From: Eretmocerus hayati
Lineage: Eukaryota > Arthropoda > Insecta > Hymenoptera > Aphelinidae
DNA: 64,000 bases
Reading direction: 5' to 3'
NCBI GenBank assembly: GCA_029851415.1
Contig: CM056744.1
Location: 91,251,907 to 91,315,906, forward strand
Made by a program: the position numbers and the translations under genes. The notes beneath the pieces were generated by a model. That model was not told where the DNA came from. It worked only from the letters and a program-made list of their open reading frames with translations, and searched no databases. Positions 47,842 through 59,652 of the stretch are shown here, piece by piece (position 1 is the first letter of the stretch; the number at the start of each line of letters is the position of its first letter).

Positions 47842-48832
47842 ACGGTTTTAAATTTTGAATTTTGAATTCCTTCAAATTATCCAGATGAATCGGTAAATCA
47901 TATTGACTAACGAATGAGTTCATCGCTGGAATCATCTATTTTAGATGATACACCTATTTTTTTATATTCGTGTAACTGGTAATGTATTCTTGAGATGAAG
48001 GGAGTCGAAGGTAGTCTATTCGAACATTGTGCAATGACATAAGGAGTCGTAGGTGTATAAGTCAATTACGATCTGGCGCTCATCCACGAGAATCAGATAA
48101 AATCTGGCATAATTCAAGCGCAATTTTCAAATGCAAGTAAAATTTCCAAGGTATTAGTGTAACACGTTGGATATCAATCATGCGTAAAGTAGGGAGAGAC
48201 CCACTTTTCTCGAAAGCTCTCAATGCGGGAGGTGGAGGAGGAGGAGGAAGAGGATAGTGGCAAACTATGCGATTCTCTTGCCGATAAATTCACGCCAACG
48301 CGGTAATACATGTCCAGAGACTCGCTCAGTGAGCTATCCGAGCGACACATTACCCAAGAGTTTAGAGACGAGAAGAGACCATCTTTCTCCTTTATCAAGC
48401 AACTTCTCGCGCGCGCGACTCATCCTTACTCTCTCCCCCAACGGACCCTTTTCGTCTCTCGCTCTCTCTCAAATGGTTCGAGCAAAATGCAACTACTTCC
48501 TCTCCCCCCTCCCTCCCTCCCAAAACTAAAACTCGAAAACTTTGCATTACAACGTTATTCTCCTACTTTCCAAGTTTTCAAACTCATAGACGCCAGATAG
48601 GTAGATATATCCCAACAACTCTCAACGCTTAGAGTCTAGAGAGAATTTTTTTACTAATCTCCGGAGGTCGTTAATCATTTGGGATATGAAATAGCGAGGA
48701 TTTAACATTGCGTGGGCGATCTTCGTGTTTATAAATTTTTGTGAATTTGCGAGAACGAGAATCTATGGTTTTGAGAGAAAAGTGTGCCAAATTTTTGATA
48801 GAGCGATCAATAAACTTTTGCTGTAAAAACAG
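47842..48832. other. Gene-free stretch
   Basis: A GGAGGTGGAGGAGG purine run (48230-48256) and a CCCTCCCTCCC run (48506-48520) are present. No supported gene. Confidence 0.35.
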
Positions 48833-49277
48833 CCCATGTAAAACATACTATTCCATGAACATATATGATCATACGTAAAATTGTTTCAAACATTTTTCTT
48901 ATTCCAGAAAGTTGTTATGTATTGATTCGAACCTATTCTAACACCAATACGTCACGATACTGATCATATACTACTGGAAGAAAATCTTTCCAGGAGTCGG
49001 TCTCAAGATTCCAAAAATTGACATTTTCGACGAAACCTCTCTCTTCAGTGCTTAAAATGCTCAAAACCTTAGAATGACTCCGAGAAAGGTTTTTCTGAGT
49101 GATGTTTATTCAATCTGTGAGGTATTGATGTTACACCAGTTGTAAATGAGTATATCACGTTTTTCCGGAATAAAAATGACACATTTTCAAACCGCTTTTA
49201 TACCTGATCGTATATAAACATGGAATCCACGGATTCCATGATCATGTACGTTCTTGAAATCTTATGTTCCACATGGG
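48833..49277. mobile_element. MITE copy 2, TIR CCCATGTAAAACATA
   Basis: 445 bp, colinear with 21828-22318: shared ends, shared TTGATTCGAACCTATTCT, CACGATACTGATCATATACT and CCAGGAGTCGGTCTC segments. The left inner dyad is deleted compared with copy 1. Flanks are AG on both sides rather than TA. Confidence 0.8.
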
Positions 49278-49279
49278 AG

Positions 49280-50560
49280 GCAATAGCAAATCTCATGGCG
49301 TTTAGATCAATTTGATCTTTTGATGGTTGAAACGGTGACTAGCATGAAAATTAATAAGATAATTACACTTGCATGAATGGTGAACGAAGCGAGGAAACTT
49401 CCCGGAATTCGACCTAGATTATATACGCTTTGCTCGGACATGAAGAAATGCACGATTGGAGCAATTATCCGTTAAAAACAGCTACATTTCTGCTTTACTT
49501 GAGAAAAACCAAGATTCCGGCAGAAATATAGAAAATTGGCTGGGGCAGCCTTGAAAGAATTGGGGCAGAATTACAGCATTGCAGCCAACATATTCGCACT
49601 GGTATACTCGTGTATTCGAGCATTGGTGGATGAGAATGCTAATAAGCTCGTTGTATTCGTGGAGTTGTGTGAGAGAGAGAGTTCAATTCCACTACACTTG
49701 TTTTTTTCTTTCTCGCTGATATTATTTGTATTCCGAGCGGCGATTTAGTCGTTTCAGCGATCATCTTTTGTTTTACAGAGTAGGGCAATGACGCCAAAAA
49801 GCAACTTTGTTCGGTTCCATCCATGAGAAAGAATTTTGAGAAACACGAGTATGAAGATGATGATTGGCTTGTGCATCAAAATGGTTTCGATGCTTAATTT
49901 CTCACCAATTGTTGGATGAACTGCAATCAGTACATCGCAACTCGCTCGATTTCTGACGGAAATTGTGCCAAACCGGCTTAAAAAAAATTGAAGTGTACCA
50001 TCAAAACGAAATCCACTCCTGGGGTCCGATCGAAGTAAAAAGCGCTGGGCACGAAATATTATCATGCACTTGCGCGTATTAAAAAATCGTCTGCAACGTT
50101 AATGAAATCATAATCCACAACTTTGTCACTTTAATCCTGATTCTTACAAGCAAGACAACAAAACATTTCTCAGCATCTGAGACACTCACGGTTTTTCGAT
50201 TTTTGGAAATGCGGAGATGGTGAAGAGATTTGTGTAACAACGAAATTCATAAAATTCTCATAATAGATCAACCCTACTTATACTGAAAATGAGTAAGCAG
50301 AGTTCCAAAAAAAGTAGTCGCCCCTATCATACGTGAATGTTACCTGTTTTCAAGTCGCAATGATTTCCCATGACCACCATTTCATGGAACGAATTTTTAA
50401 ATTCAGCTGGATTGACAGTTGAAATTGTTCAAGCTTTCAGCAATTTTTGTGTTGGTTCATTTGAACAATCGGAGATGGAAGAGGGGGGTTTATGGGACAT
50501 CGTGTATTGTGTATCAACATTGCAGACGATTTTCGTATTCCTGCAAGAAGTACCAAACGC
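49280..50560. other. Gene-free stretch
   Basis: Only short overlapping frames; nothing recognised. Confidence 0.35.
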
Positions 50561-50693
50561 TTTTTTATCCTAGCGGGACTAAAGTACGCACTTTGGCCCT
50601 TCATTTTTGGGCGTAATGTGATTCATTTCCACCCGGGTATCAAACTTTACTCCCTGAACGGACTTGTCGTTGAAAAAAATCGGAAGTAAATTT

Positions 50694-50784
50694 TGCCCCG
50701 AGCGGGATTCGAACCCACGCCCAAGAGATTGGTGTGATCCTAAGGCTAGCGGTCTGTCGACCCCTCCACGGAGGATCACACTTG
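50694..50784 (-). repeat. tRNA-Leu-like SINE head
   Basis: The minus strand reads GGGCGTGGGTTCGAATCCC, a perfect RNA polymerase III B box with T arm, preceded by CCAATCTCTTGG, which resembles the long variable arm of tRNA-Leu. Upstream GTGTGATCC and GGATCACAC pair instead of making a normal D and anticodon arm, and the acceptor stem does not close, so it is not a working tRNA. A tRNA-derived SINE or pseudogene fits best. Confidence 0.6.
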
Positions 50785-51099
50785 AGGCGGCACTAATCGT
50801 CTACATAACTCACGCATAGGCATACAACCTCTCATTAGGTCGTATTTTGTTGTTTTTGGATAAATAATGATTCGAGCGTTATACAAACGTATTCTGGAGA
50901 GATCATATTATTGAAAGGATCTCAAAAAAGTATCAGTGAATATTAATTTTCAAAAACATTTTTCAAATACTATTCGAATATTGAGCTGTGTAACGTTGAA
51001 TGGAAGAATATCAAGAGATCGATTCTGGTTGGAAATTCAGAAGAGTTGATATGATATCACAAAATGAGGAATTTTTAGAACATTTCGAAATCTTTTTTC

Positions 51100-51195
51100 A
51101 GTCGGGGGGCTCCGCCCCCCGAACCCCCCGGCGGGGGCTCCGCCCCCTGCACCCCCGCCGGGGCTCCGCCCCGGACCCCGTCCCCGCCACCCGCA
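51100..51195. repeat. Extremely GC-rich box of GGGGGCTCCGCCCCC palindromes
   Basis: Three or more nested copies of GGGGCTCCGCCCC separated by CCCGAACCCCCCGG-type links, in otherwise AT-rich DNA. No coding support in any frame. Confidence 0.85.
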
Positions 51196-51330
51196 ACAGT
51201 TGGCTTCGGTATTTCCAAGACGGCAATGTTAACATTGACACAGTCGTTGTGGCCCACTGCGCCAAAGAATGCATGCCCGGATGCGCGCGGGGTAGGGGGG
51301 GGCGTACTTTAGTCCCGTAGGATAAAAAAT

Positions 51331-51465
51331 AGCATACGCAACTCGGGAGTAATGTGGGCCTCAAACTCCCGGGTATTTATCGCTCTCGGCTTCGCCTCGA
51401 GCGATAATCCACACCCGGGAGTAAAAGGCCCACTTTACTCCCTAGTTGCGTAATATACTATTTCA
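51331..51465. repeat. Palindromic repeat (TACGCAACT-GGGAGTAA)
   Basis: TACGCAACTCGGGAGTAATG at the left is mirrored by TTTACTCCCTAGTTGCGTA at the right. Between them, CTCCCGGGT, ATCGCTC and GGCTTCGCC also pair, giving a nearly perfect cruciform of about 130 bp. Confidence 0.75.
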
Positions 51466-52390
51466 CTTTGATCTCACCCCTAAAATTCTGTATGTTGACA
51501 AATCGAAAGCGAGGTTCAGCTTGAAGTTGACATCAAATCAGAAGAGTCATTGTGATTACTCATTCAAATGGCGATATTTCATCGACACATCGAGAAGGTG
51601 AGGTTTCCAGAAAAGCATTGCAAAAAAGATATATCCATGGATTATGATTTGCGATTCTGATCGACATCTATTAGTGTTTGAGAAAGCAGAATATTCGAGA
51701 TTTTCGTCCGTTCAACAATTCGCCACTCGTGCAAAAACTATCGTAGAATATTTCGAAGGATTTCATTTGAGAAAGCAAGAATATCAAAATTGGCAAAATT
51801 CACTCTAAATTTTAGAATCGCAAAGACGGAAAACGAGCGAGGCTTCGATATTGGCGAAAGATCATAATTTTGACAGCTCGCGTGGTTATTTATGCATGTG
51901 TTGCATGGCATGGTATTGATTATGAATGTAAATGAAAATCCGCAGAATAACCTTGGATTTTGAAGACATTATTCTCAGAACTGTTTTGACTACAGCGCCA
52001 AATGAATCACACGCAATCGAATGAAAGTTGAAATGAATGTGAACGATTACTGGATTTCACGGAATCACTGCGGTTGTTGGATGTTCCCCGAGGAAACGTT
52101 AATGTTGTAGAATCACTCAAGAGAGCAAACAAACTATGCGAATAATTCTCACATTCAAGATTTATCGCACGGGACCTACGTAATCCAGTACAGGGGCAAA
52201 ATTTTCGTGGTTTTTAAAAATAGAGCGAAAATAGAACGTAGATACAAGAGATTCGATGATTTGCACGATTGTTTCTATGTTAGAAGAATCGGTACCGTTT
52301 CTTCTCGATCATTCAATCGTGAAAATCATCCTTTATGCAGAAAGACCATCTCGTATTTCAGTCACACCGTTGTCAAATAAAACGTATTGA
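51466..52390. other. Gene-free stretch
   Basis: Nothing recognised. Confidence 0.35.
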
Positions 52391-52393
52391 GAT

Positions 52394-52399
52394 TTTATT
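52394..52399 (-). terminator. Poly(A) signal of the 97-residue gene
   Basis: AATAAA on the minus strand, 74 bp beyond the stop codon at 52473. A plus-strand AATAAA lies at 52377-52382. Confidence 0.45.
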
Positions 52400-52472
52400 G
52401 AATTGAACTGACAAATGCAGAACAACGTGACTCTCAGGTAAACACGTGAGATAGGTATTCTGCTATTCTGCA

Positions 52473-52766
52473 TCATTCACTATCCCATCCGATGCTCCGC
52501 AGCATCAGCCGGCCGGCCGGCAAACTTTCACTTTGCGCGGGAAATCTTTTCATAAAACCTTTCCGAGCCAGGTAAGTAAGCATACCTATAGAAAAATAAT
52601 TTTTAGGCTTAGTCACCTCAGATAAATCGGTGTCCTCGCGGATCCTGGTGTCAACGGGCACGTTGTTGCTGGCAGATTCCACATAGTTAACGTTCAGCAT
52701 CGCCGAAGCAATAATTGACATGAGCAGCCTCATTTTGAAGCTGCGCTGCATCATTTGGATGCACAT
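52473..52766 (-). CDS. Candidate small secreted peptide precursor (97 residues)
   Basis: The frame starts at ATG (52766), with a second good start at Met12, whose following residues RLLMSIIASAMLNVNYVESA form a signal peptide with likely cleavage near Ala32. The mature part of about 65 residues has no cysteine and carries dibasic sites Arg68-Lys69 and Lys73-Arg74, as in neuropeptide or hormone precursors, and ends GWDSE. Codon use is GC-richer than the flanks. Upstream are TATA-like GTATATAG (53041-53048), a GC-rich block, and a GTT/AAC repeat leader; downstream is AATAAA. This is a compact gene layout. I do not recognise the family. A GAG|GTGACT near residue 50 is a possible donor, so the tail could be intronic. 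Confidence 0.5.
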   Translation of the reverse strand: MCIQMMQRSFKMRLLMSIIASAMLNVNYVESASNNVPVDTRIREDTDLSEVTKPKNYFSIGMLTYLARKGFMKRFPAQSESLPAGRLMLRSIGWDSE

Positions 52767-52832
52767 ATATTCCGGTTGTTGTCAACTATTCAAAATTATT
52801 CACGACACTTCCGGACACAACCACCACCCACT

Positions 52833-52905
52833 ACAACAACAACAACAACAATAACAACAAGAACAACAATCACTGCATCAACAACAATAACAACAGCAAC
52901 GTAAA
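52833..52905 (-). repeat. (GTT)n microsatellite in the presumed 5' UTR
   Basis: Imperfect AAC triplets on +, GTT on the sense strand of the 97-residue gene. Confidence 0.85.
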
Positions 52906-53040
52906 ACAGAAATGAGAGCTTCACTGATGGATGTCACTCGCGATATATATTGAATAATAGGGGTCACTTGGACGTCTTCACCGGATATGACATACACGAT
53001 TAATATAATAATAAGGATGTAACTCGGACTATAAATGCGA

Positions 53041-53180
53041 CTATATACGACGGCACAGAAAAACGTGACGCGGTGGCGGCGAAGGATAGCGCGCAACTGC
53101 GCCCCGAACCACGAGGCGACCCCCGCCGGACCCCCACCTTTAGAGCACCGCCACTCGTATACAGTGTCTATCCAACGGCG
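53041..53180 (-). promoter_or_regulatory. Candidate promoter: TATA-like box and GC-rich block
   Basis: On the minus strand GTATATAG (53048-53041) follows a roughly 120-bp CpG-rich block (53060-53180). The position, about 280 bp before the ATG of the 97-residue frame, suits its promoter. Confidence 0.4.
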
Positions 53181-55683
53181 GCGCATAGAATCTTATACAA
53201 TATGCGCATGCACTGCCCGCATCAGTCATCAGTACTGTACTTTCCATTTTTCCATTTTTCCCTTCCATTATTATTATTCTTCCCTCCCTAATATTGCAAA
53301 GTTCTGCAGCGCTGAGATGCACGTGCTAAAGTGCATTTTTATGTGGGGGTGTCCTTTTGGTCCCGAAACCAAAATTTTATAACTGCCGTCATATTGGTGC
53401 AGATGTGGTCATTCTTACCTGGGTCATTCCGCTGAAACTGTCGAAGGAGATGTACTAGAACCGAATTTCAAGAAGACTTGCACTGTAAAATCATCTGGGT
53501 GTGAATGTTACGTTTTTACTATGTACAAAAGACTGTAAAGTCCGATATTATTGAGCTCTATCCATCACTAGAGAAAATCGGGATAAAATTGGACAGATTT
53601 TACAGTGAGGCTAAGGCTAGGTATGGAATTTTGAGATTCAACTATTGAATAAATTATAATTAATTTTTCAGACCTGTAGGTCTCAACGTTCATACTTTTT
53701 CTTGAATTTTGAAAAAAAATCTGTCCAAATTCGCCCCTTACTTGGGGGCACTTTTTGACAGTTTTGGGGGCAAATTTGGACAGCCTTTCCAGATCGAGAT
53801 TTACGGCAATATTCATCGCCTATCTGAGTCGCATCGGCTCACCAAAATCGAGAGCGAAACTCGCTCGTGGCCCTCGCATTTTCTCATAGCTTCAGCTAGC
53901 GAGTCATTTCGAACATGATAGTCGAAATAGGCGCTTCATTGACACAATATCTTCTTCAGCAACGAACAATCGATCTGCAACTCTAAACAGCCGATTTTTT
54001 CCCACTTTAATTCATTTTGGAGCTTGAACTCGCCTCACGTCAACTGTATTTCGAGTCACTCAATATAGTGCGTGGTAATCAGTTTAAGATCAACGAGCTG
54101 CATGGGGACATTGAAAATGCGTAAAATGAGCACTCACCTCGAATTCGTCATTTGACATCGTAAATTCACCTCGAACTTCACTTTCTCACCCATTTACAAA
54201 CACCTATTTCACGCTCACCCTCCCACACTTCGGAATACTTGCACAAATGCATACGCACCCCGATAGCGCAATTGTCCTCGAAAAACACTTGTCAAAATTC
54301 GTCCCATCCAATCAGTACAAAAATGCCCTCAAGAGTTTTTTTCGTAAAACTGCTACTAGCCTCCAACTAAACCGATTTTGACTTGACCCCCGATGGCTAA
54401 AAATCTTCTATTTATGATATAGTTTTTAACCTCAAATAAGGAAATCAAACTTGTCCGGTTTTGCAGAAGTGGCCATGAGCTCTCTCTCTCTTTTTTTTTT
54501 TTTTTGTTTTTTTATTTTTATACTTACATTGATTGATTTATTAATTCTTGTATTTTGGATTCTTGTATTTGGAAAATAAACCGGTCGAGGACCTCAAAAA
54601 GCACGTCCATGTCCGTGTGGGCTCCGAGTATATATCTTACCAGTCGGTCTTACCGCCATAAAACCATTATCTGTGATGGCATTGAAACTGTATTCACGAG
54701 ACGGAAGCCTAGGCTCACCCCCGGTCAAGCTATTAAGCTTATCCAAATTTCCCCCTGTCCAATGTCACTCCAATCTCCTCTACTATATTTTGTTCTCAAG
54801 AATGCTGGAATTGCGCCCTCGAAAAAGTCTCAGAATCTGGATCCATGATTCTTTGATGAGTATCCAAAAATCTTGGTGTAGGTATCAGGGCTTATTTTGA
54901 GACTTATTTTGGGTGACTTCTCGATAAAAGACATCCAAAAAATACCGATCTCTCCACCACTGCCAAACTAGACTGACGCGCGCACCCCTTGATCCACCAC
55001 CGGTTTGATTTCCCTCCCTCATCATAAGAGTCGCACATATGCTCACACGTGATGCATTTATGATTAATGATACGTGTCACGGTTGGCCATAGGTGTTCAC
55101 ATCTTAGTGTGGCCTTTGAGCGAGGGATCGTCATTTCCCGCTCAATCTGCACCCTTAGATCAAACGCTCGATATATCATAACGGCAGCTGCGCGAATAGT
55201 ACAGAAATCCGTTTTTCCCAGCACTTTCACAGATACCTAATGACAATACGTAAAAGATAGTTTTGAATATATCTGTGAAAATGATACAAGCTCAACCAGC
55301 TTGGGTCATCAGGTCAGATATGACGCTTTTTCACAGAAACTTCAGCTTCAGTCTGAGCTCGAACTTTAGTCTAGCACGTATTATACATAGACTTTTGAAA
55401 TATCGTCAGTGTATGAGGAAATTTATGTTTATACTCTTCAATACAAGCCTGAATTACCCAGCGCTTGACCGGGATTCACTTGATATATTAGATCCTCTTC
55501 TTTCAATCTTATCAAGTACAAATTGATCATGTAGTTGAATTTTTAAAAGAAAGGCATAATTGTGTTCCCCGGAAACGTAAACGATTTTGGATACAGTGTG
55601 TATCGTAAAATCTTGTTAGTAGCTGTTATATAGAAAGGTACTCAACATTGCATCATTGTAGCAAATTTTTCAAATAAAATCTG
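53181..55683. other. Gene-free stretch with a possible decayed repeat
   Basis: Near 53580-53790 the pair AAATTGGACAGATTTTACAG / AAATCTGTCCAAATTCGCCCC and GGGGGCAAATTTGGACAG suggests an old TIR element, but the ends are not clear. A T run lies at 54489-54515. No supported gene. Confidence 0.35.
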
Positions 55684-56006
55684 ACCAGGAGAGGCCATCA
55701 CCTCCGGATCACGGATTTTGCTGAAACTTTGGGAATAGTCTTCTTTTAGTGCCAAAAGATGAGACCCAAAATTCTAGACCCTAACGCTCAAGCGTTTCCG
55801 AGCTACGTCCAAAAACATCAGCATTGTCCATATGGATCCATGTTAAAAATTTAGGTATACCTGCAATGCTAATGTCCTTGGCTGTAGCTCGAAAACGCTT
55901 GAGCGTTAGGGTCTAGAATTTTGGGTCTCATCTTTTGGCACTAAAAGAAGACTATTTCCAAAGTTTCAGCCAAATCCGTGATCCGGATGTGATGACCTCT
56001 CCTGGT
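55684..56006. mobile_element. 323-bp foldback MITE, TIR ACCAGGAGAGG
   Basis: Arms of about 130 bp (55684-55815, 55875-56006) are almost exact inverses: ACCAGGAGAGG, ATCACGGATTT, AGTCTTCTTTTAGTGCCAAA and GACCCAAAATTCTAGACCCT all pair. The spacer is about 60 bp. The target duplication is not resolved. Confidence 0.85.
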
Positions 56007-56350
56007 GAGTCAGTAGGAGAGGGATTCTATTGTAGGTATGAAGACTACAATAATTCACGCGTAATAATAAGCATACAATTGCTAGTACGCTTGTGACCTG
56101 CATATTTGGAGTATCGATTAAAACATAAGGTTCCATGGCCTCGTGATTAATTTAGTTCCAACCTTGGTTGAAATTGATCCTTATATGGTACACTGCAAAA
56201 ATTATGTTACACTGGCTCTTGTGGCACCTTCTTTAGCCTTAGAAAAGTCGAACGTATCTATTAGCTCATTCAGAAGTTCATCAATTGATCCTTCAAAAAT
56301 GTCGGCCTACGATGGAATGAGAGGCTCCAAGAGAAAGGTACGTGGAGTCC

Positions 56351-56693
56351 AATGGACCCCATGTACTCATAAGTATGAGGATCGGACATCTTTGTCGGGT
56401 TGCCGTCAAACAGGCGTTTATTCCTCAAAGATGGCTGCCGTTGGATATGGATTTAGCATTGGGTGGTGTTTTTTACTCTTCCCGGTCATTGATCATCCTT
56501 TAAATGCAAGAGTGTATGATTAGACCAGGTTTCAGCATATAAGTGTTTCGTGTCAGACTGAGTGAATAATGACTCGAATAATACAAAAGCCCTAACCCCA
56601 CCAATGCTGAAGCTATACTAAACGGTAGCAATTTTACGCCTGTTTACAGGCAACCCGACAACGATGTCCGATCACTATAATAGGGGTTAACTG
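56351..56693. mobile_element. 343-bp imperfect foldback
   Basis: GATCGGACATCTTTGTCGGG with GTTGCC and AAACAGGCG at the left is mirrored by CGCCTGTTT, GGCAAC and CCCGACAACGATGTCCGATC at the right. Divergence is about 25 percent, so it is old. The 126-residue plus frame (56143-56523) starts at GTG and crosses it, so I do not call it a gene. Confidence 0.65.
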
Positions 56694-57326
56694 TAATGAT
56701 CTGGAAAATCAAACATTGCTATTTGCACGTGTGATACATCTAAATTAATAAAGCCCGTGAGAGTAAACAGCACTTGCCTAAAATATTGATTAAGAAAATT
56801 CCGTCAATCCATTTGAAAAAAAAAAAAAAAAAAAAACATGAGCTCTTCATGAAAAGAGATTTAAAACGATCGCACGCATATCGAATATGAATTGTTAGTT
56901 ATTAAGAAATGAAGAACCATGGGTCTCTATGGTGTAGCTCATCGCGTGGTCTCTTGACTGTGTTTAATTTTCCAGAGTAATGAGAGCCGAGTCTTTTGAA
57001 TATTGAAAAAAAATTAAGTACGTCCTTTATTAATGATTATTCCGCATGAGCAATCCCTCAATAGGCTAATGCTGACTCGGTATACGAGTAAAAGAGCTTC
57101 CGGAGGTGTGCCGTGGTAAAAATGTACTCGGGATGACTGCACTTGTTAATTGGCTCTCCGGTGGCGCGCCGAGCTGAGTCACTCGAACGTGTCTGTCTCA
57201 CTTCTCTTATTCGAGAAATGAACTCGAATAAACACTTAGATGTTCAAAAAAAAAATTTTATTCGCAAATCTTCTGTCATATTCTCTTCTGCAATCACCTG
57301 ATTTTAATAACAATAATTCAGTTATT

Positions 57327-57717
57327 TGGACGAAGCAAACACTTAATTTATTCGAACAGAAATGGATCCAAATGGCGCTGATTATTGAGTTCTCTCATCT
57401 AGAGTATACCAACAGATATCGGATGGGTAGGCAATAGATTTTTGCTTATAAAATTTCCAAAATACTTGTCTCGTTTCAAAACAAAATTGCATTCTAGCAG
57501 TGTCAATTTTTTGCAGGACGGAAAATAATGGAAAAATTGATACTGCTAGAATTCAATCTTGCTCTGAAGAGAGACAAGTTTCTCGGAAAATAATATACCC
57601 AAGAATCTGTTGTCTACCCTTCCGATATCTATTGGTATACTCTACAAGAGTCAACTCGAAAACCAGTACTGCTTGGATAGATTTTTGTTGGAATAAATTA
57701 AAAGCTTGCTTCGTCCA
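57327..57717. mobile_element. 391-bp foldback
   Basis: TGGACGAAGC at 57327 pairs with GCTTCGTCCA ending 57717. Inside, AGAGTATACCAA / TTGGTATACTCT, ATATCGGA / TCCGATAT, ACTTGTCTC / GAGACAAGT and TCTAGCAGT / ACTGCTAGA pair in order. The arms are about 180 bp and moderately diverged. Confidence 0.75.
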
Positions 57718-57867
57718 GACAGTTGGACTATATTGCCATTCACATCTACAAGTGTTCTCTATATACTACTGATGAAAAAAAAAAACGTACTAAATGGGAA
57801 ACTGGAGTAAAATCATCGGAATCGAATCCAATAGGAGAAATAATACAATCGTAGAGGTAGAACGATT

Positions 57868-58730
57868 ACCGATCAGATGCCCGAAATCGAATCGCCTAAA
57901 AATCATCCGAATGTATCAACCCGAATCCATTCGCCCGAATGCTATTACGCCCGAAAAAATTTGATTTAAATGAATCATCTCAAGCTGTCCGAGAGGCACA
58001 AATAGGAGATCACGGTTCAATAATAAGTTTCCTCGGCATCTTAGAGATATTTGACGGAAGGGTTTGTATTCACAGACAAAAGTTATAATGAAACATGTCA
58101 AAACTATAACCACGTTTGTCAGTATCAGGAAGAAAAATAGGTCAAAATCACAATAAAAGATGTCGAAATTGCGGTGGTGAAATGAGTCGAAATAACAATA
58201 ACAATCAGCCATCACATTCTGGAAAAATTTGATGGCTCAAGACAGAACAATACTATGGGCCAAATTTGCCAAAAGTTCCATTATTATTTCTTCATCTTTA
58301 TATCTTCCAAATCCTTCAGTGATCGTATGATATCGGCGTCGGAGCGCGATTCAACGTCTACGACGAGCAGCTTTCACAGACAAATCGAGGCTCAGCTCAA
58401 CGAGCCAGGTTCCTGTATCCTGATGTTCTTTAAGGTTCCATTCAGAAGGGAGAACAGATGGCGATGATTCTAAATTTGGTCCTGGATGAATATCTGAAAG
58501 ACGGTGTATTTCCTGAGAATTTTTTTTAATGAAATATTTTTCGAGTGAAAGTATTTTCGAGCGAATAGATTAGGGCATAAGGCATTCAGGCATATATGAA
58601 TTTTTGGGCTAGTTGTTGCGGGCAAAGTTGTTCGGGCGATTTGATTCGGTTAAATGACCATTCAGGCGGATAACTTTTCGGGCGAATAGATTCGGGCAAG
58701 TATTTTCGGGCGAATGGGCGGAAACCGGTA
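57868..58730. mobile_element. Element with TTCGGGCGAAT motif arrays at both ends
   Basis: Left end (57868-57960): repeated CCCGAAT and TTCGCCCGAA. Right end (58605-58730): TTCGGGCGAAT, GATTCGGGC and TTTTCGGGCG spaced about 15-20 bp in the inverse sense. The interior has no transposase and only short frames. End points are approximate. Confidence 0.6.
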
Positions 58731-59650
58731 GAATAAAAAGATCTGAAATTGAAACGAGGGAAACTTATAACGCGAGGTACTTAACTCATCAACATTGAAA
58801 GATCTATGAATAGGCTCAAGTACGAATAATTTTAAAGGTCGTTATTGTAAAATCCATTTATAAAGTTTTGATGAATTTGATTGCAAATCAGCTATGCTAA
58901 TGAAGGATGTAACGAGTTCTGCGGACGCTTTGCAAATAAAAAAAAGGAATACCTAGAAACTAACCTTTTTGAGATTGGTGTTCTTATTTTATACGCATAC
59001 AGAGCAAGCAGAGGTTCGCGTGTTAAACTGGTGCAAAGAAGTGAAATGGTCTGGGTCCATAGCTCCACGAAATTATGTGATTATCTCAAAGTAAATGTAT
59101 TTTGTCAATCAAAATCTATTGAGCTTATCAACTCTCACACTTGTTTTGCACATTACTGTCACAAATTTCCGGGAATGTAATCCTGCACATTTTGGAATCC
59201 CTTCATATCAAAACTACCTCGGAATCTCTAAGGTGCAATTCTCTAAACACTCATCAATACCGATTAAAAATCAGAGCAATTGCAAGTTCACAATTGTATC
59301 AAGTCCGAATGACCAATATTCTCCGAATCTCAAATCGACATCTATAGTTGAACTATGTAGAGTGTTTTTTCAGTCAAATAAAAAAATCGTGTTATTATAT
59401 GAGGAAATTCATGTCCATACGATCCAAAAACGAGCCCCTCTTGGCTGTATTGCATTTTAAAGAAAAAAGACAAATTTACACAACACAATCGAATGCATGC
59501 CTGTAATTTGTCAAGGAAAATGAATTCATTGACCTTGGATAATCTTGATAAGATACAAAGGATCAAGACCCGCTGATATTTATGCAATAGGTAGGCAAAC
59601 GAGCTAAATGATAATTGAAAAGTAAATTTGTGGTGTCATCGAGCCAGACG
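58731..59650. other. Upstream region of the mucin gene
   Basis: Several open frames of 60-120 codons overlap between 58881 and 59460 without domain or splice support. No repeat recognised. Confidence 0.3.
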
Positions 59651-59652
59651 AC

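Larger units (their letters stand above)
50561..51330. mobile_element. Composite unit bounded by inverted TTTTTATCCTA-CGGGACTAAAGTACGC
   Basis: The left terminus 50561-50589 and the complement of 51302-51330 match over about 28 bp with a one-base indel. The unit contains a tRNA-like segment and a GC-rich box. It may be one TIR element, or two repeats whose similar 3' tails face each other. Confidence 0.55.

Noticed and set aside
50694..50784. Functional tRNA gene
   Set aside because: B box and T arm are good, but the acceptor stem, D arm and anticodon loop do not form.
56143..56523. 126-codon plus frame
   Set aside because: Starts at GTG, has no domain and runs into an old foldback.
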